A stretch of DNA of 64,000 bases from Juglans regia (taxonomy: Eukaryota > Streptophyta > Magnoliopsida > Fagales > Juglandaceae), in the NCBI RefSeq assembly GCF_001411555.2, contig NW_023361317.1, forward strand, positions 1 through 64,000, read 5' to 3'. Under the pieces are notes generated by a model. That model searched no databases, had not been told where the DNA came from, and saw only the letters and a list, made by a program, of their open reading frames with translations. This document shows, piece after piece, positions 54,692-64,000 of this stretch. The position numbers were made by a program, and so were the translations under genes. How positions within the stretch are numbered: the first letter of the stretch is position 1; each line of letters opens with the position of its first letter.

Positions 54692-55529
54692 TGATATGAA
54701 CTCGCGGGAATGGAATCCCTTGAACCCACAGTCAATTTGAAAACTTCCCAAGAAAGCCAAAAAATCAAGTCAAGGATGGAGAATCTAAAGCCAATGAGAA
54801 CTCGTTTCAAGAACCTAGATTATATTAAAATCTAGACCAGTTGAAAAACCCGTCTCAAGAACCCAGATTACAAAGGAGGAACGCCACAAAGGTTGTGATT
54901 TACCTTTGATAAGTTCAAGAGTTCAATCAAGAACAAGAGGAGAAAACTCAACTCACAAATAAAATTCAATATTGTCTAATCTCTCAAATGAGGCTACAAA
55001 GAGTTTGTAAACCCAAACCTAATCAAAACCCTAGCCAAAATAAAGCCCCTTTTACCCAAAATTACCCTTGATGAACAGTACCGGCTACAGTACGCCTGGC
55101 TACAGTAACCCCTACAATAAATTGATGAAACCCTAGTTCCTAAAATGTAACTTTCCAAATAAGCCATTGGCCAAAATACAAGGCCATCCCAAAAACATAG
55201 TTCATAAGAAATAAGACATATGAGCCAAGCATCTTCAAGACCACCTATTCTAAACTAATAAAATAAATCAGTTAACCAAATTAGAAGCCTCCAATAACAA
55301 TAAGCCGTATCTCTAAGTCATGTCTTCCACAGTTTGAATAAAGTGGATCAAAGCTGGTTCTTCTTCTTTCAGACCCATCTTTAGTGTTGGGCTCTTGCTG
55401 GCTTCATTCCAAGTGGATCGCACCAATCCTTGCATTGCTTCCTTGATCTTCTTGGCCCTTGATCTTGTAATTGGTCCATCTGGAACTTGCAAAGGATCTT
55501 TAAGAGTAGGCCCACCTTGGTTCCTATCA
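54692..55529 (-). mobile_element. 3' LTR of element I
   Basis: 838 bp, TGATATGAACT...GGTTCCTATCA on the plus strand, inserted in satellite. The polyprotein tail (frame 55702-55313) overlaps it and keeps GPITRSRAKKIKEAMQGL. Confidence 0.9.
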
Positions 55530-56056
55530 TTCCCCCTCTCCTCAAAAGGATTCGACCTCAAATCTTCACCTACATCAAAAGGAGAAAGATCAGAAACATT
55601 GAAAGTTGCAGAAACTTTATACTCACCTGGAAGATCCACTTTATATGCATTGTCATTAATTTTCTCAAGAATTTGGAAAGGTCCATCTCCTCGAGGATGC
55701 AACTTAGTCCTTCTATGGGTTGGGAATCTTTATTTGCGCATGTGAACCCAAACCCAATCTCCTGGTTCGAAGATGACATGCCTTCGTCCTTTATTGGCTT
55801 GGGAAGCAACCCTTTCATTCTTCTGGGCAATTTGAACCCGTACCCTCTCATGAAGTGACTTCACCAACTCCGTCTTATTTTGTCCATCCAAACTACTCCT
55901 CCGGGATAGAGCATCAGCAACAATGTTCTCCTTACCTTGCTTGTAATGGATGACATAGGGAAAGGTCTCAATGTATTCCATCCATCTAGCATGCCTTTTA
56001 TTCAACTTACCTTGACCCTTGAGATGCTTCAATGATTCATGATCAGTGTGGATCAC
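55313..56056 (-). pseudogene. pol: RNase H end fused to integrase C-terminal tail, element I
   Basis: Frame 56056-55730 reads [27 protein letters not shown] and ADALSRR. It then continues at once as [34 protein letters not shown] and [14 protein letters not shown]. Frame 55702-55313 gives the rest: GDGPFQILEKINDNAYKVDLPGEYKV, FEERGND and the CR-like tail. The HHCC and catalytic core of integrase (about 200 residues in element H) are removed without losing frame. Confidence 0.85.
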
Positions 56057-58018
56057 AAATTCCCTTGGCCATAGGGTACTTCAGGGATGCCCCACTTAAC
56101 TTTTCACTGAATAAGGCTATGGGCCGCCTATCCTGCATCAAAACGGCTCCAATCCCTATTCCTGAGGCATCACATTCAATCTCAAAAGTTTTGTTGAAAT
56201 CAGGTAATGCTAACACAGGTGCAGAGCACAACCTTTTTTTAATAGTGGCAAAAGCATTCTCCTGATTAGCCCCCCAATGAAACCCAACATTCTTTTTAAT
56301 TACCTTAGTGAGTGGTGCGGCAATGGTGCTGAAGTCTTTAACAAAACGCCGATAAAAGCTGGCTAAGCCATGAAAGCTTCTTACCTCGATGATGCTTTTT
56401 GGCGTTGGCCACTCCTTGATGGCCTTGGCTTTCTCTTCATCCACCTCAATACCCTTTGTACTAACAACATAACCAAGAAAAACAACTTTTTCCATGCAAA
56501 AGGCACATTTCTTGAAATTAGCATACAACTTTCCACATCTCAACACATCAAACACATACCTCAAATGCTCAATATGTTCATTTAAGTTCTTGCTGTACGT
56601 AGGACATGGTTCATTAATCTCATGAAAGTACTGGGCGCTTTTGTAAGTCCAAATGGCATAACCAACCATTCATAAAGCCCATACTTAGTCTTAAAAGCAG
56701 TTTTCCATTCATCACCCTCTTTCATTCTAATTTGATGGTACCCACTTTTAAGATCAATTTTACTGAAAATACATGAGCCATGCAATTCATCAAGCATATC
56801 ATCCAACCTAGGAATGGGATGTCGATACTTTACCGTGATATTGTTGACCACCCTGCAATCAATGCACATCCTCCACGTCCCATCCTTCTTTGGCACTAGT
56901 AGCACTGGTACTGCGCAAGGGCTCATGCTCTCCCTCACGTACCCCTTGCTCATCAAATCCTCAACTTGCCTCTGAAGCTCCTTTGCCTCCTCTGGATTAC
57001 TCCTATAGGCTGGTCGGTTTGGAATAGCATGCCCCGACACAAAATCAATCTGGTGCTCAATGCCTTTAATGGGTGGCAACTCATTTGGCATCTCCTCCGG
57101 GAATACATCCTCAAACTTCTGCAACAAAGAAACAGCCAAACTAGGAAGAGACTGGTTAGTTTTATCAAGAGTAAGATAAAACTCTTTATAGACAAGAAAA
57201 ATCATAGGGTGATCTGCGAACAAAGCCCTCTTAACCTCACTCTCTCTTGCATAGAAACTCACTTTTGCCTTTCCTTTTCTCTCAGAAGACTCTCTTTCTT
57301 TTTTCTCTCGTGGCTCCACTCTTTTTTCTTTACTCTCAGCCACCTCTCTACTTTCTTTTTCACTCTTTCTTTTATGCTCATTTTCACTCTCACTCTTTCT
57401 TTTTTGCTCAATCTCTTTTTCACACTTCCTTTTTTGATCGCTCTCATTTTCACTCTTTCTTTTTTGAGCAACCTCACTTTTCAATTTCAGTTGGTCCTCA
57501 TAGACCTGGCTTGGAGTTAAAGGAGCAAGCTTAATTGTTTTGTCGTCCTTTTCAAAGCTGTACATGTTCTTGAACCCATCATGTGTCACTCTCATATCAT
57601 ACTGCCACGGCCTCCCCAACAAAATATGGCCCGCATGCATAGGCACAATATCACAAAGCACCTCATCTTGATACTTCCCAATAGAAAAAGTAACTAACAC
57701 TTGTTTATCCACCCTAACCTCTCCAAAATCATTCAACCACTGCAATTTGTATGGTCTAGAGTGTTTTGAGGTTGGTAAATTTAATTTTTCAACCAAAGTA
57801 GTGCTAGCCACATTAGTACAACTAGGGACATCAATGATCATACTACATACCTTATTGTAGACATGGCATCTAGTATGGAAAATGTTTTCTCTCTGATGCT
57901 CTGCATCATCCACCTTAATCTGTGCATTAAGAGCACGCCTGGCAACAAGAGACTCACTTGTCACAGGGTATACCACTCCATCATCATCACTAGCATACCT
58001 CATCACTATCATCCTCAC
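56043..58018 (-). pseudogene. pol: Protease-RT-RNase H of element I with catalytic losses
   Basis: Frame 58018-56582 (478 codons) carries the protease with [13 protein letters not shown], where element B has IDGGS: the Asp is kept but the following Gly-Gly is changed. [11 protein letters not shown], the KRKSENE-type linker, the pre-RT segment and RT motifs up to MPFGL follow. A 49-bp deletion, equivalent to 4621-4669 in B, removes the YxDD motif and shifts frame. Frame 56669-56043 then continues with the RT thumb and RNase H ([14 protein letters not shown]). A second deletion there removes [11 protein letters not shown]. Neither RT nor RNase H can be active. Confidence 0.9.
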
Positions 58019-58274
58019 TCTCAGTCATCACCTCCCCATTGTCACGCATAATCATCACCCTCCTTTTTGGACATTGAGAAGTAATGTGCCCTGAACCCAA
58101 ACACTTAAAACATTTGATATCTCTATTCCGTGAAGGTTGGGATTCTACCTTGGGTTTGTTGCTAGTTCCCTCATCTTTTCCCTTAGGTGGTTCTGTCTTT
58201 CTCTTTACTTCAGCTGGATCATTCCTATCCCATTTTGATTTCCAAGTAGTGCTAGAAATCGAAGTGTATTTCAG
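57990..58274 (-). pseudogene. gag: Gag C-terminus with zinc knuckle, element I
   Basis: It contains [16 protein letters not shown], a Pro/Lys-rich stretch and the CCHC knuckle [15 protein letters not shown], then EDDSDEV and a frameshift. The retrotrans_gag domain is missing. The reading frame's upstream codons come from satellite. Confidence 0.85.
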
Positions 58275-60282
58275 CCCGCGATTGGCCTCGGGATGGGGCA
58301 TACATACCTTGAAGTCACGGTATTAACTTAAGAAGCCCGCGATTGAAAACAACAACCTCATAACTTTGCCCCTCTACTCTCAATTTGTTCTCTACCGATC
58401 AAGGGCAAAGTTGTAAAAAAAAAAAAAAAAAGGTGCTCCGATTGGCCCTGGGATGGGGCATACATATCATAAGGTAATGGAATTACCATGGTAAGCCTGC
58501 AATTGCAAAACTCAAACCATATTAATTTGTCACTCCACACTCAATTGGTTCTCTACTAAGTAATGGCAAAGTGGTAAAAATTAAAGGTACTCCGATTGGC
58601 CTTGGGATGTGCATGCATACCATATGGTCATGGTATTACCTTGCGACGCCCGCAAATGAAAAACCCCATCCTCATAAGTTTGCCACTTTACACTTAATTG
58701 GTTCTCTCTACTAAGCAAGGGAAAAGTGGTAAAAATAAGAGGTGCTCCAATTGGCTAGAGGATGGGGCCTACATACCATAAGGTCATGGTATTACCATGG
58801 GAATCCCACGAATGAAAAACTCTAACCTCATAGCTTTACCACTTAATTGGTTCTCTATAAGCATCGAAAAACTAGTCAAAATAAAAGGTGCTCGTACTGT
58901 TCCGGGGATGGGGCATACATACCCTAAGGTCATGCTATAACCATTGGAGTCCGCTATTGAAATACTCCAACCTCATAACTAACCACTTTTAACTGAATTG
59001 GTTCTCCACCAGGCAAGGGAAAAGTGGTAAAAATAGGAGGTGCTCCTATTGGCCCGACAATGGGGTATACATACGCAAAGGTCATGTTATTACTATAGGA
59101 AGCCCACGAATGAAAAACTCCAACCTCATAAATTTGCCACTTGGCACTCAATTGGTTCTCTACTACGCAACGGCAAAGTGATAAAAATAAGAGGTGCTCC
59201 GATTGGCCGAATATGGGACATACATACCATAAGGTCATGGTATTACCATGGGAAGCACGGGAATGAAAATTTCCAACTTCATAACTTTGCCACTTTAAAA
59301 TTAATTGGTACTCTACTGAGTAAGGGCAAACTGGTAAAATAAAAGCTCCTCCGATTGGCCTGAAGAAGGGGCATACATACCATAGGGTCATGGTATTATT
59401 ATGGTGGTAAACCCACGATTGAAAAAATCCAACCTCATAACTTTTCCACTTTGCACTCAATTGGTTCTATATTAAGCAAGGTCAAAGTGCTAAAAATAAG
59501 TGGTGCTCCAATTGGCCTGGGGATGGCCTTACATACCATAAGTTCATGTTATTACCATGGGAAGCCCAAGATTGAAAGAGTCCAACCTCATAACTTCCAC
59601 TTTGCACTCAATCGGTTCTCCCCTAAGCAAGGGCAAACTGGTAAAAATGTGATGTGCTCTGATTGGCCCAAGGATAGCGCATACATACCCTAAGGTCATG
59701 CTATCACCATGGGAAGTCCGCGATTTAAAAAGTCCACCCACATAAATAGGCCACTTTGCACACAATTGGTTGGTTCTCCGCTAAGCAAGGGCAAAGTTTT
59801 AAAAATTAGAGCTACTCTGATTGGCTCAGGGATGGGGCAAACATACCTTGAAGTCGTGGTATTACCTTAAGAAGCCCGCGATTGAAAACAAGAACCTCAT
59901 AGCTTTGCCACTTTGCTCTCAATTGGTTCTCTACTGAGCAAGGCCAAAGTGGTAAAAAAAAAGGTGTTCCGATTGGCCCTGGGATGTGGGGCATACATAT
60001 CATAAGGTAATGGAATTACCATGGGTAAGCCTGCGATTGCAAAACTCAAACCTTATAAATTTGTCACTCCGTACTCAATTGGTTCTTTACCAAGCAATGG
60101 CAAAGTGGTAAAAATAAAAGGTACTCCGATTGGCTTAGGGATGGGCATGCATACCATAAGGTCATGCTACTTCCATGTGAAGCCCGCAATTGAAAAACTT
60201 CATCCTCATAAGTTTGCCACTTTGCACATAATTGGTTCTCTACTAAGCAATGGCAAAGTGGTAAAAATAAGAGGTGCTCTGA
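58275..60282 (-). repeat. Satellite array, about 13 monomers, with 10-monomer periodicity
   Basis: Period about 153-154. Distinctive variants at 58.30-58.72 kb (TACCTTGAAGTC, CTTAAGAAGCCC, CATATCATAAGGTAATGG, GGCATGCATACC) recur in the same order at 59.83-60.25 kb, a distance of 1,533 bp. It is ended by element J. Confidence 0.95.
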
Positions 60283-61117
60283 TGATAGGAACCAAGGTGG
60301 CCTACACTTAAAGATCATTTGCAAGTTCCAGATGGGCCAATTACAAGATCAAGGGCCAAGAAGATCAAGGAAGCAATGCAATGATTGGTGCAATCCACTT
60401 GGGATGAAGCCAGCAAGAGCCCCACACCTCAAGATGGGTCTGAGAGAAGAAGAACCAGTTTTGATCCACTTGATTCAAGCTGTGGAAGACATGACTTAGA
60501 ATACGGCCTATTGTTATTGGAGGCTTCCAGTTTGGTTAAATGATTTATTTTATTAGTTTAGAATAAGTGGGCTTGAAGATGCTTGGCTCACATGTTTTAT
60601 TTCTTATGAACTATGTTTTTGGGAAAGCCTTGTATTTTGGCCAAGGGCTTATTTGGAAAGTTACTTTTTAGGAACTAGGGTTTCATCAATTTATTGTAGG
60701 GGTTACTGTAGCCACGCGTACTGTAGCCGGTACTGTTCATCAAGGGTAATTTCGGGTAAAAGGGGCTTTATTTTGGCTAGGGTTTTGATTAGGTTTGGGT
60801 TTAAAAACACTTTGTAGCCTCACTTGACAGATTAGACAATATTGAATTTTATTTGTGAGTTGAGTTTTCTTCTCTTGTTCTTGATTGAACTCTTGAACTT
60901 ATCAAAGGTAAATCACAACCTTTGTGGCGTTCCTCCTTTGTAATCTGGGTTCTTGAGACGGGTTCTTCAACGGGTCTAGATTTTAATATAATCTAGGTTC
61001 TTGAAACAAGTTCTCATCAGGTCTAGATTCTCCATCCTTGACTTGATTTTGGCTTTCTTGAGGAGTTTTCAAATTGATTGTGGGTTCAAGGGATTTCTTT
61101 CCCGCCAGTTCATATCA
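60283..61117 (+). mobile_element. 5' LTR of element J
   Basis: 835 bp. It is followed by primer site TTTGGTATTCAGAGCAAGG. Compared with B and H it has the same GTACTGTAGCCGGTACTGTTCATC block. Confidence 0.95.
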
Positions 61118-61279
61118 TTTGGTATTCAGAGCAAGGTTTTCAATCAGGTCTAATTCTATCTTTTATTTCTTGCATATTTAATTCTAGGGCTTCATTGTTC
61201 TAGAATTGATTACAAAAAAAAAATAGTGTTGGCTAGAATATTTCTTCACTATTGTTAGGGTTGCTGAAATTCATTGCTG

Positions 61280-62330
61280 AAATACACTTCGGTTTCTAGC
61301 ACTACTTGGAAATCAAAATAGGATAGGAATGATCCAGCTGAAGCAAAGAGAAAGACCGAACCACCTAAGGGAAAAGATGAGGGAACTAGCAACAAACCCA
61401 AGGTAGAATCCCAACCTTCACGGAATAGAGATATCAAATGTTTTAAGTGTTTGGGTTCAGGGCACATTGCTTCTCAATGTCCAAATAGGAGGGAGATGAT
61501 TATGCATGACAATGGGGAGGTGATGACCGAGAGTGAGGATGATAGTGATGAGGAACCCGAGTTGGTTGATGCTAGTGATGATGATGGAGTGTGGTATGAT
61601 CATTGATGGAGGGAGTTGTACTAATGTGGCTAGCACTACTTTGGTTGAGAAATTGAATTTACCAACCTTAAAACATTCTAGACCATACAAATTGCAGTGG
61701 TTGAATGATTGTGGGGAGGTTAGAGTAGATAAACAAGTGTTAGTTACTTTTTCTATTGGGAAGTATCAGGATGAGGTGTTTTGTAATGTTGTGCCTATGC
61801 ATGCGGGCCATATTTTGTTGGGGAGGCCATGGCATGTATGATAGGAGGGTTACACATGATGGGTTCAAGAACATGTACAGCTTTGAAAAGGAGGGCAAAA
61901 CAATTAAGCTTGCTCCTTTAACTCCAAGCCAGAGGTCTATGAGGACCAACTGAAATTGAAAAGTGAGGTTGCTCAAAATAGAAAGAGTGAAAATGAGAGT
62001 GATCAAAAGAGAAAGAGTGAAAATGTGAGTGATCAAAAAAGAAAGAGTGAAAAAGAGATTGAGCAAAAAAGAAAGAGTGAGAGTGAAAATGAGCAAAAAA
62101 GAAAGAGTGAAAAAGAAAGTAGAGAGGTGGCTGAGAGTAAAGAAAAAATAGAGGAGCCACGAGACAAAAAAGAAAGAGAGTCTGCCAAGAGAAAAGGAAA
62201 GGCAAAAGTGAGTTTCTATGCAAGAGAGAGTGAGGTTAAGAGGGCTTTCTTCGTAGATCGCCCTATGATTTTTCTTTTCTATAAGAGTCTTATCTTACTC
62301 TTGATGAAACTAACCAGTCTCTTCCTAGTT
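61280..62330 (+). pseudogene. pol: Zinc knuckle, protease and linker of element J
   Basis: The knuckle [15 protein letters not shown] lies near 61437. An upstream TAG replaces the Trp of SKWDRND. A deletion joins DASDDDGV to the protease (frame 61533-61841), with [27 protein letters not shown] and HILLGRPW. It ends in a stop after a small deletion in GRPWQYD. Frame 61956-62516 carries the [10 protein letters not shown] repeats and part of the pre-RT region, shifted near 62280. The region is broken in at least four places. Confidence 0.85.
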
Positions 62331-63457
62331 TGGCTGTTTCTTTGTTGCAGGTGTTTGAGGATGTATTCCCGGAGGAGATGCCAAATGAGTTGCCACCCAT
62401 TAGAGGCATTGAGAACCATATTGATTTTGTGCCCGGGGCTGCTATTCCAAACCGACCAGCCTATAGGAGTAATCCAGAGGAGACAAAGGAGCTTCAGAGG
62501 CAAGTTGAGGATTTGATGAGCAAGGGGTACATGAGGGAGAGCATGAGCCCTCGTGCAGTACCAGTGCTACTAGTGCCAAAGAAGGATGGGACGTGGAGGA
62601 TGTGCATTGATTGCAGGGCGGTCAACAATATCACGGTAAAGTATCGCCATCCCATTCCTAGATTGGATGATATGCTTGATGAATTGCATGGCTCATGTAT
62701 TTTCAGTAAAATTGATCTTAAAAGTGGGTACCATCAAATTAGAATGAAAAAGGGTGATGAATGGAAAACTGCTTTTAAGACTAAGTATGGGCTTTATGAA
62801 TGGTTGGTTATGCCATTTGGACTTACAAATGCGCCCAGTACTTTCATGAGATTAATGAACCATGTCCTACGTGCATTCATAGGCATGTTTGTGGTTGTGG
62901 ATAGATTTAGTAAGATGACACATTTCATTCCATGCCATAAAACAGATGATGCCACAAACATAGCTGACTTGTTTTTTCGGGAGATTGTGCGACTCCATGG
63001 TGTACCTAGGAGTATTATTTCTGATAGGGATGTTAAATTCCTTAGCTACTTTTGGAAGGTGTTGTGGGGGAAATTGGGTACTAAGCTCTTATTTTCCACT
63101 ACTTGTCATCCGCAGACTGATGGTCAGACTGAAGTTGTTAATAGGACTTTAACTCAGCTTTTATGCACTGTTGTTCATAAGAATTTAAAAAGTTGGAAGG
63201 ATTGTTTGCCATTTATAGAGTTTGCATATAATAGGACGATGCATACTACTATTTTATACTCTCCTTTTGAAATTGTTTATGGATTTAATCCACTTACTCC
63301 TTTGGATTTGATGCCTTTAGCTGTTGATGGCAGGAGTAGCTTGGATGGACAAAAGAAGGCGGAGTTGGTGAAGCACTTCATGAGAGGGTACGGCTTCAAA
63401 TTACCCAAAAGAATGAAAGGGTTGCTTCCCAAGCCAATAGAGGACGAAGGCGTGTGA
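62330..63457 (+). pseudogene. pol: In-frame RT-integrase fusion of element J
   Basis: A 375-codon frame. The RT fingers and palm are present up to [11 protein letters not shown] ([46 protein letters not shown]). The frame then enters the integrase core at [13 protein letters not shown] without the YxDD motif, RNase H, HHCC or the first catalytic Asp of integrase. The remaining core keeps [10 protein letters not shown] and [13 protein letters not shown], then [20 protein letters not shown] (GPF/Y region). The join lies at about 62886-62899 in TTTGTGGTTGT, which both parents share. A frameshift near 63370 breaks the C-terminal segment, which resumes at 63454. Confidence 0.9.
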
Positions 63458-63918
63458 TCTTTGAACCAGGAGATTGGGTTTGGGTTCACATGCGCAAAGA
63501 AAGATTCCCAGCCCATAGAAGGACTAAGTTGCATCCTCGAGGAGATGGACCTTTCCAAATTCATGAGAAAATTAATGACAATGCATATAAAGTGGATCTT
63601 CCAGGTGAGTATAAAGTTTCTGCAACTTTCAATGTTTCTGATCTTTCTCCTTTTGATGTAGGTGAAGATTCGAGGTCGAATCATTTTGAGGAGAGGGGGA
63701 ATGATAGGAACCAAGGTGGGCCTACACTTAAAGATCCTTTGCAAGTTCCAGATGGGCCAATTACAAGATCAAGGGCCAAGAAGATCAAGGAAGCAATGCA
63801 AGGATTGGTGCAATCCACTTGGGATGAAACCAGCAAAAGCCCAACACTCAAGATGGGTCTGAGAGAAGAAGAACCAGTTTTGATCCACTTGATTCAAGCT
63901 GTGGAAGACATGACTTAG
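63454..63918 (+). pseudogene. pol: Polyprotein C-terminus with CR-like tail, element J
   Basis: 154 codons: [30 protein letters not shown] and VDLPGEYKVSATFNVSDL. FEERGN follows over the polypurine tract (63698-63711), then the LTR-encoded tail VPDGPITRSRAKKIKEAM...HLIQAVEDMT. The final 69 codons lie inside the 3' LTR. This is the most complete tail in the window. Confidence 0.9.
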
Positions 63919-64000
63919 AGATACGGGCTATTGTTATTGGAGGCTTCCAGTTTGGTTAAATTATTTATTTTATTAGTTTAGAATAAGTGGGCTTGAAGAT
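63712..64000 (+). mobile_element. 3' LTR of element J (partial, window end)
   Basis: Begins TGATAGGAACCAAGG after the polypurine tract and runs to the window edge. It matches 60283 onward. Confidence 0.95.

Larger units (their letters stand above)
54692..58274 (-). mobile_element. Element I: autonomous-type CRM-like copy, gag-less and without integrase
   Basis: On the minus strand it begins at 58274 with GCTGAAATACACTTCG, the same leader-to-gag-end junction as element J. It continues through the CCHC knuckle, protease, linker, RT and part of RNase H, then a tail and 3' LTR. Gag N-terminus, leader and 5' LTR are missing and satellite abuts directly. Integrase is deleted in frame (ADALSRR joins SSLDGQNK). 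Confidence 0.9.
60283..64000 (+). mobile_element. Element J: autonomous-type CRM-like copy, gag-deleted, running off the window
   Basis: 5' LTR 60283-61117 (835 bp, TGATAGGAACC...AGTTCATATCA), primer site 61118-61140, leader, coding remnants and 3' LTR from 63712. The leader joins the end of gag directly (GCTGAAA/TACACTTCG), removing the gag domain. It is inserted in satellite after TCTGA (60278-60282). The matching duplication would be beyond the window. Confidence 0.95.

Noticed and set aside
12914..60282. Possible CRISPR-like or bacterial repeat array
   Set aside because: Repeats are 153-154 bp tandem monomers without unique spacers in a plant retrotransposon setting. They are a satellite.
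1..64000. Host protein genes, tRNA or rRNA genes
   Set aside because: All long frames align to retroelement proteins or their shadows. No cloverleaf or rRNA motif was seen by eye. A dedicated scan could still find very small features.

Overview
This is repeat-dense plant nuclear DNA with no recognisable host gene, tRNA or rRNA. Almost everything is LTR retrotransposon or satellite. The dominant family is a Ty3/gypsy chromovirus that I call CRM-like. Its integrase core and flanks ([27 protein letters not shown]) match my memory of centromeric CRM elements. The polyprotein frame also runs through the polypurine tract into the 3' LTR and ends in a GPITRSRAKKIKEA tail, as I recall for CRM group A. 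LTRs read TGATGGGAACC...GGTTCATATCA in sense, are about 700-840 bp when intact, and are followed by a tRNA-Met type primer site (TTGGTATTCAGAGC). Blocks of a 153-154 bp tandem satellite are interrupted by these elements. CRM-like elements plus satellite suggest a centromeric or pericentromeric region of a flowering plant. The species cannot be told.

Layout. 1-4005: element A (+), a chimeric non-autonomous copy whose 5' LTR lies off the window. 4006-8876: element B (-), autonomous type, lacking integrase. 8877-9321: unassigned. 9322-9591: TRIM-like mini element. 9597-12913: long LTR, PPT and gag zinc-knuckle remnant of a Tekay/Del-like element (-). 12914-16395: satellite with a solo LTR. 16396-21087: Tekay/Del-like LTR (containing a hAT MITE), primer site and decayed gag (+). 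21088-26278: element D (-), non-autonomous, with two nested solo LTRs. 26279-27382: shuffled LTR pieces. 27383-32155: element E (-), non-autonomous, with a nested solo LTR of a second subfamily. 32156-34460: inverted fragments, including two identically deleted mini-LTRs. 34461-37597: other LTR-element remnants. 37598-41593: satellite containing element H (-). 41928-42970: LTR and leader (+). 42971-51908: element F (-), split by a complete young element G (44719-49477). 51909-52888: LTR fragment. 52889-60282: satellite containing element I (-). 60283-64000: element J (+), running off the window.

Two classes of the CRM-like family coexist. Autonomous-type copies (B, H, I, J and a fragment at 32371) retain zinc knuckle, protease, RT, RNase H and integrase pieces, but every copy here is damaged. 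Non-autonomous copies (D, E, F, G and most of A) share one architecture: gag, a Lys/Glu-rich linker, then one frame in which protease, RT/RNase H and the integrase core are deleted and replaced by 15-residue repeats built from integrase ends. Element G is this class in nearly intact form: 4,759 bp, 727-bp LTRs differing at 6 positions, a 5-bp target duplication, and an 835-codon frame with a single TGA. I infer that this family is mobilised in trans by autonomous relatives. The satellite shows local higher-order periodicity (12 and 10 monomers) and a strong internal dyad in each monomer.
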